Source of the DNA: an uncultured Lachnospiraceae bacterium
GTDB lineage: Bacteria > Bacillota > Clostridia > Lachnospirales > Lachnospiraceae
Length of the DNA: 5,406 nucleotides
NCBI GenBank assembly: GCA_910587895.1
Contig: CAJUOE010000352.1
Coordinates: 1 to 5,406 of the forward strand
Direction of reading: 5' to 3'
The notes under the pieces were generated by a model. That model worked only from the letters and a program-made list of their open reading frames with translations, was not told the DNA's origin and did no database searches. The first letter of the stretch is position 1; each line of letters starts with the position of its first letter. Positions 1-5,305 of this stretch are shown piece after piece. Position numbers and translations under genes: made by a program.

Positions 1-17
1 GGGGGAATAGATGGGAA

Positions 18-311
18 TCAGGAAGGGGTAAGGCATGAAGCATAGAATTGGAAAAAAATATAGCAAAAGTATGGGAAAACTGGAGAAGTATTGATGGAAA
101 AAGCAATCATGCTGCGGTCTAAAGCGTCCTGCAATTCTTTCCTTCGCTTATCCACGTCGATACCCGGCAGCATGCCGACTGTGGCGTTGTCGTCGTATTG
201 CAGGTTGTTTTTTTCTTTTCCGGAAAATAAAAGATAACAGATTAGCACGGTCAGCGCTATCAGCAGGATTATGCCTGCGGAAAGTAAGAGTTGTTTTTTT
301 CGTTTGCTCAT
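18..311 (-). pseudogene. Truncated membrane-anchored hypothetical protein (N-terminal remnant)
   Basis: The start is the ATG at 309-311, read on the minus strand, preceded by a GGGGG ribosome binding site; the frame extends upstream but has no comparable signal there. The 97-residue product begins with a basic MSKRKKQ, then one transmembrane helix (about residues 8-30) and an extracytoplasmic segment with NATVGMLPGIDVDKRR and ending in INTSPVF at about residue 75. From memory this N-terminus matches a family of roughly 170-residue single-pass proteins (I believe DUF6550) that is common in gut Firmicutes and often lies in conjugative elements. The expected C-terminal two-thirds is absent. After INTSPVF the frame runs through an unrelated aromatic tail (PYFCYIFFQF) to a stop at 18-20, and no other frame in positions 1-75 resumes the family sequence. 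I infer a deletion or insertion junction near position 75. Function is unknown. The family name and usual length are recalled, not checked. Confidence 0.6.
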
Positions 312-350
312 AAAAAGATGCCCCCTTTTTCGTTTTTTGACGTTATAGTC

Positions 351-380
351 ATTATATGTCGAAAAAGAGGGAAAAATCAA
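351..380 (-). promoter_or_regulatory. Promoter of the truncated membrane protein gene
   Basis: Read on the minus strand: a -35 TTGATT (375-380), an 18-bp spacer and a perfect -10 TATAAT (351-356). It lies about 40 bp upstream of the ATG at 311. The leader between them contains a weak stem (AAAAAG / CTTTTT, 312-317 with 325-330) whose loop holds most of the G-rich ribosome binding site. A second, poorer promoter (TTGTCT, 18 bp, CATAAT) may lie further upstream. Confidence 0.55.
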
Positions 381-416
381 GATTAATTATGCGACAAATT
401 ATGATAATATTCGACA
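357..416. promoter_or_regulatory. Two perfect Spo0A-like (0A) boxes
   Basis: TGTCGAA at 357-363 (read as TTCGACA on the minus strand) directly abuts the -10 element of the promoter at 351-380. A second perfect match, TTCGACA, is at 410-416. A one-mismatch copy (TGCGACA, 390-396) lies between them. TTCGACA/TGTCGAA is the core of the Spo0A binding site in endospore-forming Firmicutes. A box adjoining the -10 would fit repression better than activation. Binding is inference from the motif only. Confidence 0.4.
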
Positions 417-430
417 GTTTCAGACAATTT

Positions 431-470
431 AAACAGATTTAATCAATTGAATCTAAATCAGAATCTGTTT
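431..470 (-). terminator. Inverted repeat across the end of the transporter gene; possible weak terminator
   Basis: AAACAGATT (431-439) and AATCTGTTT (462-470) are perfect 9-bp inverted repeats separated by 22 bp, and they span the stop codon of the transporter gene. The stem is AT-rich, the loop is large, and the following transcript has only a short A/T stretch and no run of U. It is therefore a poor intrinsic terminator at best; it could instead be a transcript-end stabilising hairpin. Confidence 0.3.
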
Positions 471-1164
471 TATGTATCCGTTCCTGAAGTGTACGTGCCA
501 GATAGACAAAGGGCGTATCGGCAAGACTGGTCACAATAAAGATAAGATAGCTTGCACAGGCGATGGAAATCAGCGTCTGCGTATCGTGTGTACCGAGGAA
601 TGCCCCCCAGGTAAACAGTATGGTGTTCAATAGCTGGGAAATTAAGGTAGAGCCATTGTTTCTAAGCCAAAGGAATTTATGGGAATCCTGAAACCTGCGG
701 CTGGTAAATGCCCACCATTTATGGTATGCCCAGACGTCAAACAACTGAACAATCGCATAAACGGCAATACCTACAGCCATCAGCCGCGGCGTATTGGAAA
801 ATACCGTGCGGATACTTGGCATTGCAAAGTCATTTTCATTCGGGATATAAAGCATCCAGGACTGGCTGAGTAAGATAAAGCACACGGAGGTGGCAATGCC
901 AAGCCACACAGCAGTCTGCGCGGCTTTTTTGTCGTACAGCTCACTGAGGATATCGGTTACAAGGAAGGTGGAGGCGAAAAGGATATTTCCCAGCGTCATT
1001 TCCATACCGAATGCATTGACGACAATCAGTACCTCGATGTTTGCTGCAATTGTGGCGATAACGCTCCACAGATAAAGTCCCCGTCTGCGGAATAGTGCAA
1101 ATAATATCAGCACGACAGAGTAAGTAATAATAAGGGATACGATTAAAAGTATTTCATTCTGCAT
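439..1164 (-). CDS. yhhQ: Queuosine precursor transporter, YhhQ/VUT family (DUF165)
   Basis: This 241-residue integral membrane protein has about six to seven hydrophobic helices (roughly residues 3-26, 32-52, 59-76, 84-106, 126-146, 174-190 and 196-213). Family hallmarks are visible: FASTFLVTDILSELY at residues 63-77, FDVWAYHKW at 142-150, and LRNNGSTLISQLLNT at 167-181. YhhQ proteins import 7-deazapurine precursors (preQ0, preQ1 or queuine) for the tRNA modification queuosine. The start is the ATG at 1162-1164, with an AGGAGG ribosome binding site 11 nt upstream, a slightly long spacing. That site lies inside the end of the radical SAM gene, with which this gene overlaps by 11 nt, suggesting translational coupling. 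The upstream preQ1-I aptamer supports the substrate class; which 7-deazapurine is carried cannot be told from sequence. Length is normal for the family. Confidence 0.92.
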   Translation of the reverse strand: MQNEILLIVSLIITYSVVLILFALFRRRGLYLWSVIATIAANIEVLIVVNAFGMEMTLGNILFASTFLVTDILSELYDKKAAQTAVWLGIATSVCFILLSQSWMLYIPNENDFAMPSIRTVFSNTPRLMAVGIAVYAIVQLFDVWAYHKWWAFTSRRFQDSHKFLWLRNNGSTLISQLLNTILFTWGAFLGTHDTQTLISIACASYLIFIVTSLADTPFVYLARTLQERIHKTDSDLDSID

Positions 1165-1888
1165 GTTCTACGACGCCTCCTACGCCAAAAGCCGTGTTTT
1201 CCATTAAAATATCTACCCGGCTGTCTTCTATGTATTTTGGATAAAGTTTTTCTGTAAACAGGGCAATGACCCGGGGATCAGGTTTGATGGGTCTTAAATT
1301 TTCCTGCATGATATTGACGCAGACGCGCTCGAAATTGGAAAGTCCAATCCGGATATCCTGTTCCATGCTCTCGACAGTCTGTCCGGGGATGCCAAACAGC
1401 AGACAGACTTCGTCAAAGTATTCGGCTATCTCCTGCGGCTTGTCGGTGTCAATGCCTTTATCGAGGTAACTTTCCCGAAACAGGGCGTCAAAGGTTTCCA
1501 CGCCTGTCTTGATTTTTAATTCGATTCCGCAGGCGCGAAAGCGTTTGCGAAAATCAGCGATTGCATCACGGTGTTTCCAGTGGCACTCGAAATGTACCTG
1601 ATTTATGCGGTACATTTCGCATACTTTTTCGATGAGCGAGAGTGTGGGTTCGTCCAGGTCCACAAAACTGCCGGAGTTAATAACCTCCAGCTTATGGTAA
1701 ATTCCGGTGACTTTTAGGAGTTGTTCTCGATTGAGGTTGAAATTTGCTGTTTTGTCTGCCGAAGAGTCCAGATGGTAGTCGCAGAAACGGCAGCGCCGCC
1801 AACTGCATCCCTGCCCACGGAGCATGACGATTTCTCTGGGATTTTTCTCATGAATGACGGCGTAACGATTGGGGTTAAAATTTTCCAT
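1154..1888 (-). CDS. queL: Radical SAM enzyme, probable queuine lyase (QueL-like)
   Basis: The product is 244 residues. The cluster-binding cysteines are Cys28, Cys33 and Cys36 (GCSWRRCRFC), a CX4CX2C spacing rather than the usual radical SAM CX3CX2C. Other recognisable segments are VIHEKNPREIVMLRG (11-25), LEVINSGSF (67-75), IKTGVETFD (126-134), FGIPGQT (165-171), NIMQEN (192-197) and a C-terminal NTAFGVGG (231-238). From memory these match the Firmicutes group containing the queuine lyase QueL, which splits queuine to release preQ1 for reuse; the family match is recalled, not searched. Context supports it strongly: a preQ1-I riboswitch precedes it and a YhhQ transporter gene overlaps its 3' end. 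The start chosen is the ATG at 1886-1888, with AAAGGA five bases upstream. A GTG at 1939 would extend it by 17 residues, but lies within the terminator hairpin and lacks a clear ribosome binding site. If not QueL, it is another radical SAM enzyme of 7-deazapurine metabolism. Confidence 0.75.
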   Translation of the reverse strand: MENFNPNRYAVIHEKNPREIVMLRGQGCSWRRCRFCDYHLDSSADKTANFNLNREQLLKVTGIYHKLEVINSGSFVDLDEPTLSLIEKVCEMYRINQVHFECHWKHRDAIADFRKRFRACGIELKIKTGVETFDALFRESYLDKGIDTDKPQEIAEYFDEVCLLFGIPGQTVESMEQDIRIGLSNFERVCVNIMQENLRPIKPDPRVIALFTEKLYPKYIEDSRVDILMENTAFGVGGVVEHAE

Positions 1889-1911
1889 TGCGTTCCTTTC
1901 CGACAGCCCAT

Positions 1912-1961
1912 AAACAAAAAGAACGGCATACTCCGGCACGTAGGCACGGAAAATAACCGTT
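1912..1961 (-). terminator. Intrinsic-terminator-like hairpin in the queuosine operon leader
   Basis: On the minus strand AACGG (1957-1961) pairs with CCGTT (1922-1926), and an inner CCG/CGG plus GC/GC stem continues the helix with a small internal loop. A U-rich stretch (CTTTTTGTTT, 1912-1921) follows directly. It lies between the preQ1 aptamer and the first gene, the place expected for transcription attenuation. The stem is imperfect, and I could not draw a clear antiterminator. Confidence 0.55.
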
Positions 1962-1970
1962 TCTCAAATC

Positions 1971-2009
1971 CCTAGTTTTGTTTAGAGACAGGATGGTCAC
2001 GAACTGTCT
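1971..2009 (-). promoter_or_regulatory. preQ1-I riboswitch aptamer
   Basis: Read on the minus strand: stem P1 is AGACAG (2004-2009) paired with CTGTCT (1986-1991), a perfect 6 bp. The 12-nt loop is TTCGTGACCATC (1992-2003), the same length as in the Bacillus subtilis queC aptamer, starting UUC and ending in the C expected to pair with preQ1. The A-rich tail CTAAACAAAACTAGG (1971-1985) closely resembles the tail of the Thermoanaerobacter aptamer. The two key pseudoknot pairs can form: C2001 with G1972 and G1998 with C1975. It lies about 35 nt into the transcript from the promoter at 2050-2078 and ahead of queuosine salvage genes. It probably reduces expression when preQ1 is abundant. Confidence 0.85.
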
Positions 2010-2049
2010 TATATAGTTTAAATGTATGCGGACGTATCCGCGCTGCATT

Positions 2050-2078
2050 ATTATACAATGAATGACAAAGGATTGCAA
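2050..2078 (-). promoter_or_regulatory. Promoter of the queuosine salvage operon
   Basis: On the minus strand: -35 TTGCAA (2073-2078), a spacer of exactly 17 bp and a perfect -10 TATAAT (2050-2055). The predicted transcription start is near 2043, giving a leader of about 155 nt that contains the preQ1-I aptamer and the terminator-like hairpin. Confidence 0.8.
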
Positions 2079-2101
2079 GGAGAAATTTGCTGTGCTATAA
2101 T
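2073..2101 (+). promoter_or_regulatory. Divergent promoter of the plus-strand operon
   Basis: The same palindromic TTGCAA (2073-2078) acts as -35, followed by exactly 17 bp and a perfect -10 TATAAT (2096-2101). A TG at 2093-2094 makes it an extended -10 promoter. The predicted start is near 2108, and the first gene of the unit begins about 130 nt downstream. Confidence 0.75.
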
Positions 2102-2107
2102 TTGGAG

Positions 2108-2240
2108 TAATAGTTGTGTAGCAACGCAGAGCACGTAAGTGCGGTTTTGCGAATGGCGCGGGCTGAACTGTTATATTTGGGACATGGGGAGAGTAGCCGA
2201 TGTCGCGAAGGCGGCGTGGGAGAATGCAGGGAGAACTTAT
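2108..2240 (+). other. Long leader with several possible hairpins
   Basis: This is the untranslated region if the downstream gene starts at 2241. Short stems are visible: GTTG/CAAC (2113-2116 with 2122-2125), GCAC/GTGC capped by a GTAA tetraloop (2131-2142) inside a CGCA/TGCG pair (2125-2128 with 2148-2151), and GACAT/ATGTC further on, around 2180-2205. I do not recognise a known riboswitch. From 2184 the same stretch can also be read as protein in frame with the downstream gene, so part of it may be coding. Confidence 0.35.
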
Positions 2241-2909
2241 ATGATAGATAAAGTGAATGGACAAACGTATTACGATCATGAAAAAGTCAATCAGATAAAG
2301 AGAAAAAATGTAGATGCTTCGGAATTTTACCTGAACCTGGATAAACAGGGCGTCATCTATGAGCGGAGCGAAGAGAAAAAGAAGAGCTCCAAAGCAGAGC
2401 CCAAACAGGAGACCTCCAAAACATCCACAGAGAAAATGTCTTCCGGCGTGAAGGTGGAGCTTTCCCATCAGGGAAAGGAACGAGCGCAGCGCGAAAAGGC
2501 GCGCACGGACTTTTCCGTGCAGCTGCGCAAATTTGCAGAGCAGGCCGTTACATTTCTGAAATCCCTGTGGGATAAGATCTGGAATGAACCTGAAAAAGAG
2601 GAAGCACAGTTTCCGGAAATTCTCGAAGAACAGATCGAGCAGGCAGAAGAAGGAAACGGGCAATACCTGCTGCCTGTGGTGGAGGAGAGCATTGCGCCGC
2701 CTGTCTATACAAAGGATGAAATTCGTGCTATTTTCCGCAGGGGGAACCGCAAGGAGATTGAGGATTTCCTGTCGGAAAACGGGCGGCGGCATCTTGTGAA
2801 AAACTCAGATTTGCTGACGCAGTATGATAAGACGGGGGCGATTGTGGGAATCAACCGCGCCGATAAGGAGATTATTCTGCACGGGGATAAAAATCAAATA
2901 AAACTTTAG
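2241..2909 (+). CDS. Conserved-looking hypothetical protein, charged, cytoplasmic
   Basis: I do not recognise a named family. The start at 2241 is preferred because it has the best ribosome binding site (AGGGAG, about 7 nt upstream), giving 222 residues. An in-frame ATG at 2184 (19 more residues) and a GTG at 2139 (34 more) are possible but have weaker sites. There is no signal peptide or membrane helix. Visible parts, in order: a Tyr-rich N-terminal segment (residues 1-42, with GQTYYDHEKVNQIKRKNVD); a Lys/Glu/Ser low-complexity linker (43-67); a short VKVELSHQGKE segment (70-80); a probable amphipathic helix rich in aromatics (about 91-115, ending KSLWDKIWN); an acidic stretch (117-137); and a compact C-terminal domain (156-222) with YTKDEIRAIFRRG, HLVKNSDLLTQYD and LHGDKN. 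It is first in a unit with the MBL hydrolase (53-bp gap) and hemZ, so it is probably co-transcribed with them. The C-terminal part resembles, from memory, hypothetical proteins of other Lachnospiraceae. Confidence 0.8.
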   Translation: MIDKVNGQTYYDHEKVNQIKRKNVDASEFYLNLDKQGVIYERSEEKKKSSKAEPKQETSKTSTEKMSSGVKVELSHQGKERAQREKARTDFSVQLRKFAEQAVTFLKSLWDKIWNEPEKEEAQFPEILEEQIEQAEEGNGQYLLPVVEESIAPPVYTKDEIRAIFRRGNRKEIEDFLSENGRRHLVKNSDLLTQYDKTGAIVGINRADKEIILHGDKNQIKL

Positions 2910-2962
2910 TATAAATATTATTCCACATTTGAAAAGGTAATCAGGAAAGAAAGGAATTGTAG

Positions 2963-3586
2963 ATGATGAAGATTGAGCAGTATTGTGTAGGGGCGGTACA
3001 GACAAATTGTTATTTTGCAGTCAATGACAAGACGCAGGAAATGTTAATCATAGATCCGGGAGATTCGGCGTCGTTTCTGGCGGATAAAATCAGGCAGGAA
3101 GGGCTGAAACCGCAGGCGGTACTTCTGACGCACGGGCATTTCGACCATGCGATGGCAGCAGAAGAGCTGGCTGGCATGTTTGGCATTAAGATTTACGCGC
3201 ATGAGAAGGAAAAAGATACGCTGGCGCAGCCCAAATTAAATGTATCCGGCATGATTGGACATGGGGATGTTTATCACGCAGATGTTTTTGTGAAGGACGG
3301 CGAAGTTCTCTCTCTTGCCGGGATGGAAATAAAGGTGCTGTACACCCCAGGACATACGGAGGGCGGCTGCTGTTACTATATTGAGAAAGAAAAGGCTCTG
3401 TTCAGCGGGGATACGCTGTTTAGCCAGTCTGTGGGAAGGACGGATTTCCCACGGGGAAGCATGTCTGATCTTGTACGTTCCATCAAGGAAAAATTATTGC
3501 CGCTGCCGGATGAGGTCAAAGTCTATCCGGGGCATATGGGAACCACGACAATTGGCATGGAGCGCATGGGCAATCCGTTTATTTAG
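2963..3586 (+). CDS. MBL-fold metallo-hydrolase, glyoxalase II-like
   Basis: This 207-residue cytoplasmic metallo-beta-lactamase-fold enzyme is close to the small glyoxalase II-like (YqgX-type) group, which is normally 200-215 residues. The metal ligands are all visible: THGHFDH at residues 56-62 (His57, His59, Asp61, His62), His131 in PGHTEGG, Asp150 in FSGDTLF, and His191 in YPGHMG. GRTDFPRG (158-165) and the C-terminal NPFI are also typical. It probably hydrolyses a thioester such as a glutathione- or bacillithiol-type conjugate, but substrates of this group are poorly defined and are not shown by the sequence. The first of two adjacent ATGs, at 2963, is chosen because AAAGGA sits 7 nt upstream. 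hemZ starts only 10 bp after the stop, so the two are almost certainly co-transcribed. I saw no convincing promoter in the 53-bp gap upstream. Confidence 0.92.
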   Translation: MMKIEQYCVGAVQTNCYFAVNDKTQEMLIIDPGDSASFLADKIRQEGLKPQAVLLTHGHFDHAMAAEELAGMFGIKIYAHEKEKDTLAQPKLNVSGMIGHGDVYHADVFVKDGEVLSLAGMEIKVLYTPGHTEGGCCYYIEKEKALFSGDTLFSQSVGRTDFPRGSMSDLVRSIKEKLLPLPDEVKVYPGHMGTTTIGMERMGNPFI

Positions 3587-3596
3587 GGGAGCAGGC

Positions 3597-5159
3597 ATGA
3601 TAACCGTTTGTTTGAATGAGGCAAATTTTGAATACGACATCCACTCGCTGGTAAAAGCGTTCTATCCTGCGGAGGATGTGAAAGTTTCCGCAGATCCGGC
3701 GAAAATCCGTGAATTGGAAGAGGAGCAGGCGCCCCTGTTTCGCCTGGAGGTATCTTATGTTAAGCGGGAGGATGATGGCAGGAACGATGCAGGCATCTGG
3801 CAAGAGACGGATGATGGCTGGGAAGAGGCAGGCATCCGGGAAGAGAAGAGTGGTGGCTGCACAGATAAAATTGCCTTTCATTTATCGGGCAGCTTCGTGG
3901 AGGATACGGCGGAAACCCTGGCGGATTTTTCGAACCGCGCGGATACGAAAAACCGTCTCAAACAGTGTTTGTACCGGATGCTGTCGAGACATACGGACAA
4001 GACACTGCCTTGGGGAACGCTTACCGGAATCCGCCCCACGAAAATCCCTATGTCCATGTTGGAGCAGGGGAAGGCACAAGCGGAAATCCAGGCTTATATG
4101 CGGGAGAATTATCTCACATCGGAGCAGAAAATTGATCTAAGTATCGAGATTGCGAAACGTGAACTGGCTTTGCTTGGACAGATTGACTATAGCGACGGCT
4201 ACAGCCTCTATATCGGCATTCCGTTCTGTCCGAGCATTTGTTCCTACTGTTCCTTTTCTTCTTCGCCAATTGGCATCTGGGAAAGTCAGGTGGACGCTTA
4301 TCTGGACGCGCTGGAGCGGGAGATTGCGTTTACTGCCAAAACGTGCGGCCATAAGAAATTGAATACAATTTATATTGGCGGCGGAACGCCTACGACCTTG
4401 ATGCCAAAACAACTGGACAGGCTGCTCTCGAAGATAGAGGACAGCTTTGATTTCTCACATCTGCTGGAATATACAGTGGAAGCCGGACGGCCGGACAGCA
4501 TCACGCGGGAGAAACTCGTTGTGTTGCGAAAGCACGGAATTTCCCGCATTTCCATCAACCCACAGACAATGAAACAGGAGACGTTGGATCTTATTGGGCG
4601 CCGCCATACCGTAGCGCAGACGATAGAAAGTTTTCATCTTGCCAGGGAGCTGGGATTTGACAACATCAATATGGACTTGATTGTGGGGCTGCCCGGAGAA
4701 GAACTTGATGACGTCCGGCATACGATGGAAGAGATCTGTAAATTGTCGCCGGACAACCTGACGGTGCATTCCCTTGCCATCAAGCGTGCGGCGAAATTTC
4801 GCATGTTTCCGGAGGATTATGCGGGAATGAGGATGGAGAATAACTGGGAAATCATAGAGCTGACCGCAAAATATGCAAGGGAGCAGGGGCTTTTGCCGTA
4901 TTATCTGTACCGGCAGAAAAACATGGCGGGCAATTTTGAAAACGTGGGCTATGCCGCAGAGGGCAAAGCCGGACTCTACAACATCCTGATCATGGAGGAG
5001 AAACAGACTATTTTGGCTCTCGGAGCTGGGAGCATTTCAAAGCGGGTGGAGCCGGGCAGGAAGATTGTGCGCTGCGAGAATGTGAAGGATGTTGCGCAGT
5101 ATATTGCAAGAATCGGGGAAATGATTGAGCGCAAAAAGCATCTTTTATGTAATTGCTGA
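3597..5159 (+). CDS. hemZ: Coproporphyrinogen dehydrogenase-like radical SAM protein HemZ
   Basis: The product is 520 residues, somewhat longer than I expect for HemZ (about 490-500). The N-terminal domain (1-200) contains the family segment LPWGTLTGIRPTK (137-149). The radical SAM core follows: IGIPFCPSICSYCSFSS with CX3CX2C at Cys211, Cys215 and Cys218; YIGGGTPTTL (259-268); YTVEAGRPDS (292-301); SINPQTM (319-325); and DLIVGLPGE (360-368). The C-terminal part has the HemZ signature YYLYRQKNMAGNFENVGYA (435-453) and LGAGSISK (475-482). HemZ is related to HemN, which makes protoporphyrinogen IX from coproporphyrinogen III without oxygen; in many gut Clostridia the real substrate is uncertain because the rest of the heme pathway is often missing. 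The start at 3597 follows GGGGA by 6 nt; the frame is open further upstream, but that overlaps the MBL gene. Residues 59-84 carry a duplicated 13-residue unit (see the repeat at 3771). No convincing terminator follows. Confidence 0.93.
   Translation: MITVCLNEANFEYDIHSLVKAFYPAEDVKVSADPAKIRELEEEQAPLFRLEVSYVKREDDGRNDAGIWQETDDGWEEAGIREEKSGGCTDKIAFHLSGSFVEDTAETLADFSNRADTKNRLKQCLYRMLSRHTDKTLPWGTLTGIRPTKIPMSMLEQGKAQAEIQAYMRENYLTSEQKIDLSIEIAKRELALLGQIDYSDGYSLYIGIPFCPSICSYCSFSSSPIGIWESQVDAYLDALEREIAFTAKTCGHKKLNTIYIGGGTPTTLMPKQLDRLLSKIEDSFDFSHLLEYTVEAGRPDSITREKLVVLRKHGISRISINPQTMKQETLDLIGRRHTVAQTIESFHLARELGFDNINMDLIVGLPGEELDDVRHTMEEICKLSPDNLTVHSLAIKRAAKFRMFPEDYAGMRMENNWEIIELTAKYAREQGLLPYYLYRQKNMAGNFENVGYAAEGKAGLYNILIMEEKQTILALGAGSISKRVEPGRKIVRCENVKDVAQYIARIGEMIERKKHLLCNC
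3771..3848 (+). repeat. 39-bp in-frame tandem duplication within hemZ
   Basis: Unit 1 is 3771-3809 and unit 2 is 3810-3848, with 32 of 39 bases identical by my alignment. They encode DDGRNDAGIWQET and DDGWEEAGIREEK. The units lie in a probable surface linker of the HemZ N-terminal domain, between EVSYVKRE and KIAFHLSG. Being a multiple of three, the duplication keeps the frame and lengthens the linker by 13 residues. Confidence 0.85.
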
Positions 5160-5242
5160 TTGGATTTCTAAAAGGAAAATCATTGAGTAGTTGGCATGAT
5201 TGGTTACTAAAAAAATCCCAAAGTGCAACAAATATAGCATTA

Positions 5243-5249
5243 TTCGACA
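5243..5249 (+). promoter_or_regulatory. Perfect Spo0A-like (0A) box
   Basis: TTCGACA lies 8 bp upstream of the -10 element of the small-toxin promoter, so it sits within the promoter spacer, much like the box at 357-363. Function is inferred from the motif only. Confidence 0.35.
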
Positions 5250-5254
5250 TAACG

Positions 5255-5263
5255 TGCTATAAT
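5255..5263 (+). promoter_or_regulatory. Extended -10 promoter of the small toxin gene
   Basis: TGCTATAAT is a perfect TATAAT (5258-5263) with an extended TGn. No good -35 is found at 16-18 bp (TAGCAT at 17 bp), as tolerated by extended -10 promoters. Predicted start is near 5270, giving a leader of about 65 nt. The remainder of 5160-5334 holds no gene or clear hemZ terminator that I can support. Confidence 0.6.
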
Positions 5264-5305
5264 TTTCTTAGTCAGATTAGAACGAGTAGGGATAGTCTGC
5301 GGTTG

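Noticed and set aside
35..94. Small plus-strand frame (19 residues, MKHRIGKK...) preceded by a purine-rich site
   Set aside because: It is very short, crosses the inferred breakpoint and matches nothing I know; it probably arises by chance at the junction.
1889..1939. Alternative GTG start giving a 261-residue radical SAM protein
   Set aside because: It falls inside the terminator-like hairpin, has no clear ribosome binding site, and homologues as I recall them start near MENFNPN; the ATG at 1888 has AAAGGA at good spacing.
2187..2195. GGAGAGTAG resembling the 5' conserved element of the THF riboswitch
   Set aside because: The other conserved THF elements (GCGUUAAG-like loop and the closing GCAUCCGCUCC-like strand) are absent, and the stretch is too short before the gene start.
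1875..2792. Long minus-strand open frame of 305 codons
   Set aside because: It lies opposite the hypothetical gene and crosses the riboswitch and both promoters; the translation is Cys/Phe/Arg-rich and looks like a shadow frame.
3381..3596. Upstream extension of hemZ within the MBL gene
   Set aside because: It overlaps 200 bp of a well-supported gene in another frame. The ATG at 3597 has a good ribosome binding site and begins the typical HemZ N-terminus.
3579..3881. Minus-strand frame with repeated PDAC..PAII segments
   Set aside because: The repeat is simply the complement of the 39-bp hemZ duplication; there is no ribosome binding site or family match.
5160..5225. Possible terminator after hemZ (GATTT/AAATC stem)
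   Set aside because: The stem is only 5 AT-rich pairs and is not followed by a U-run.
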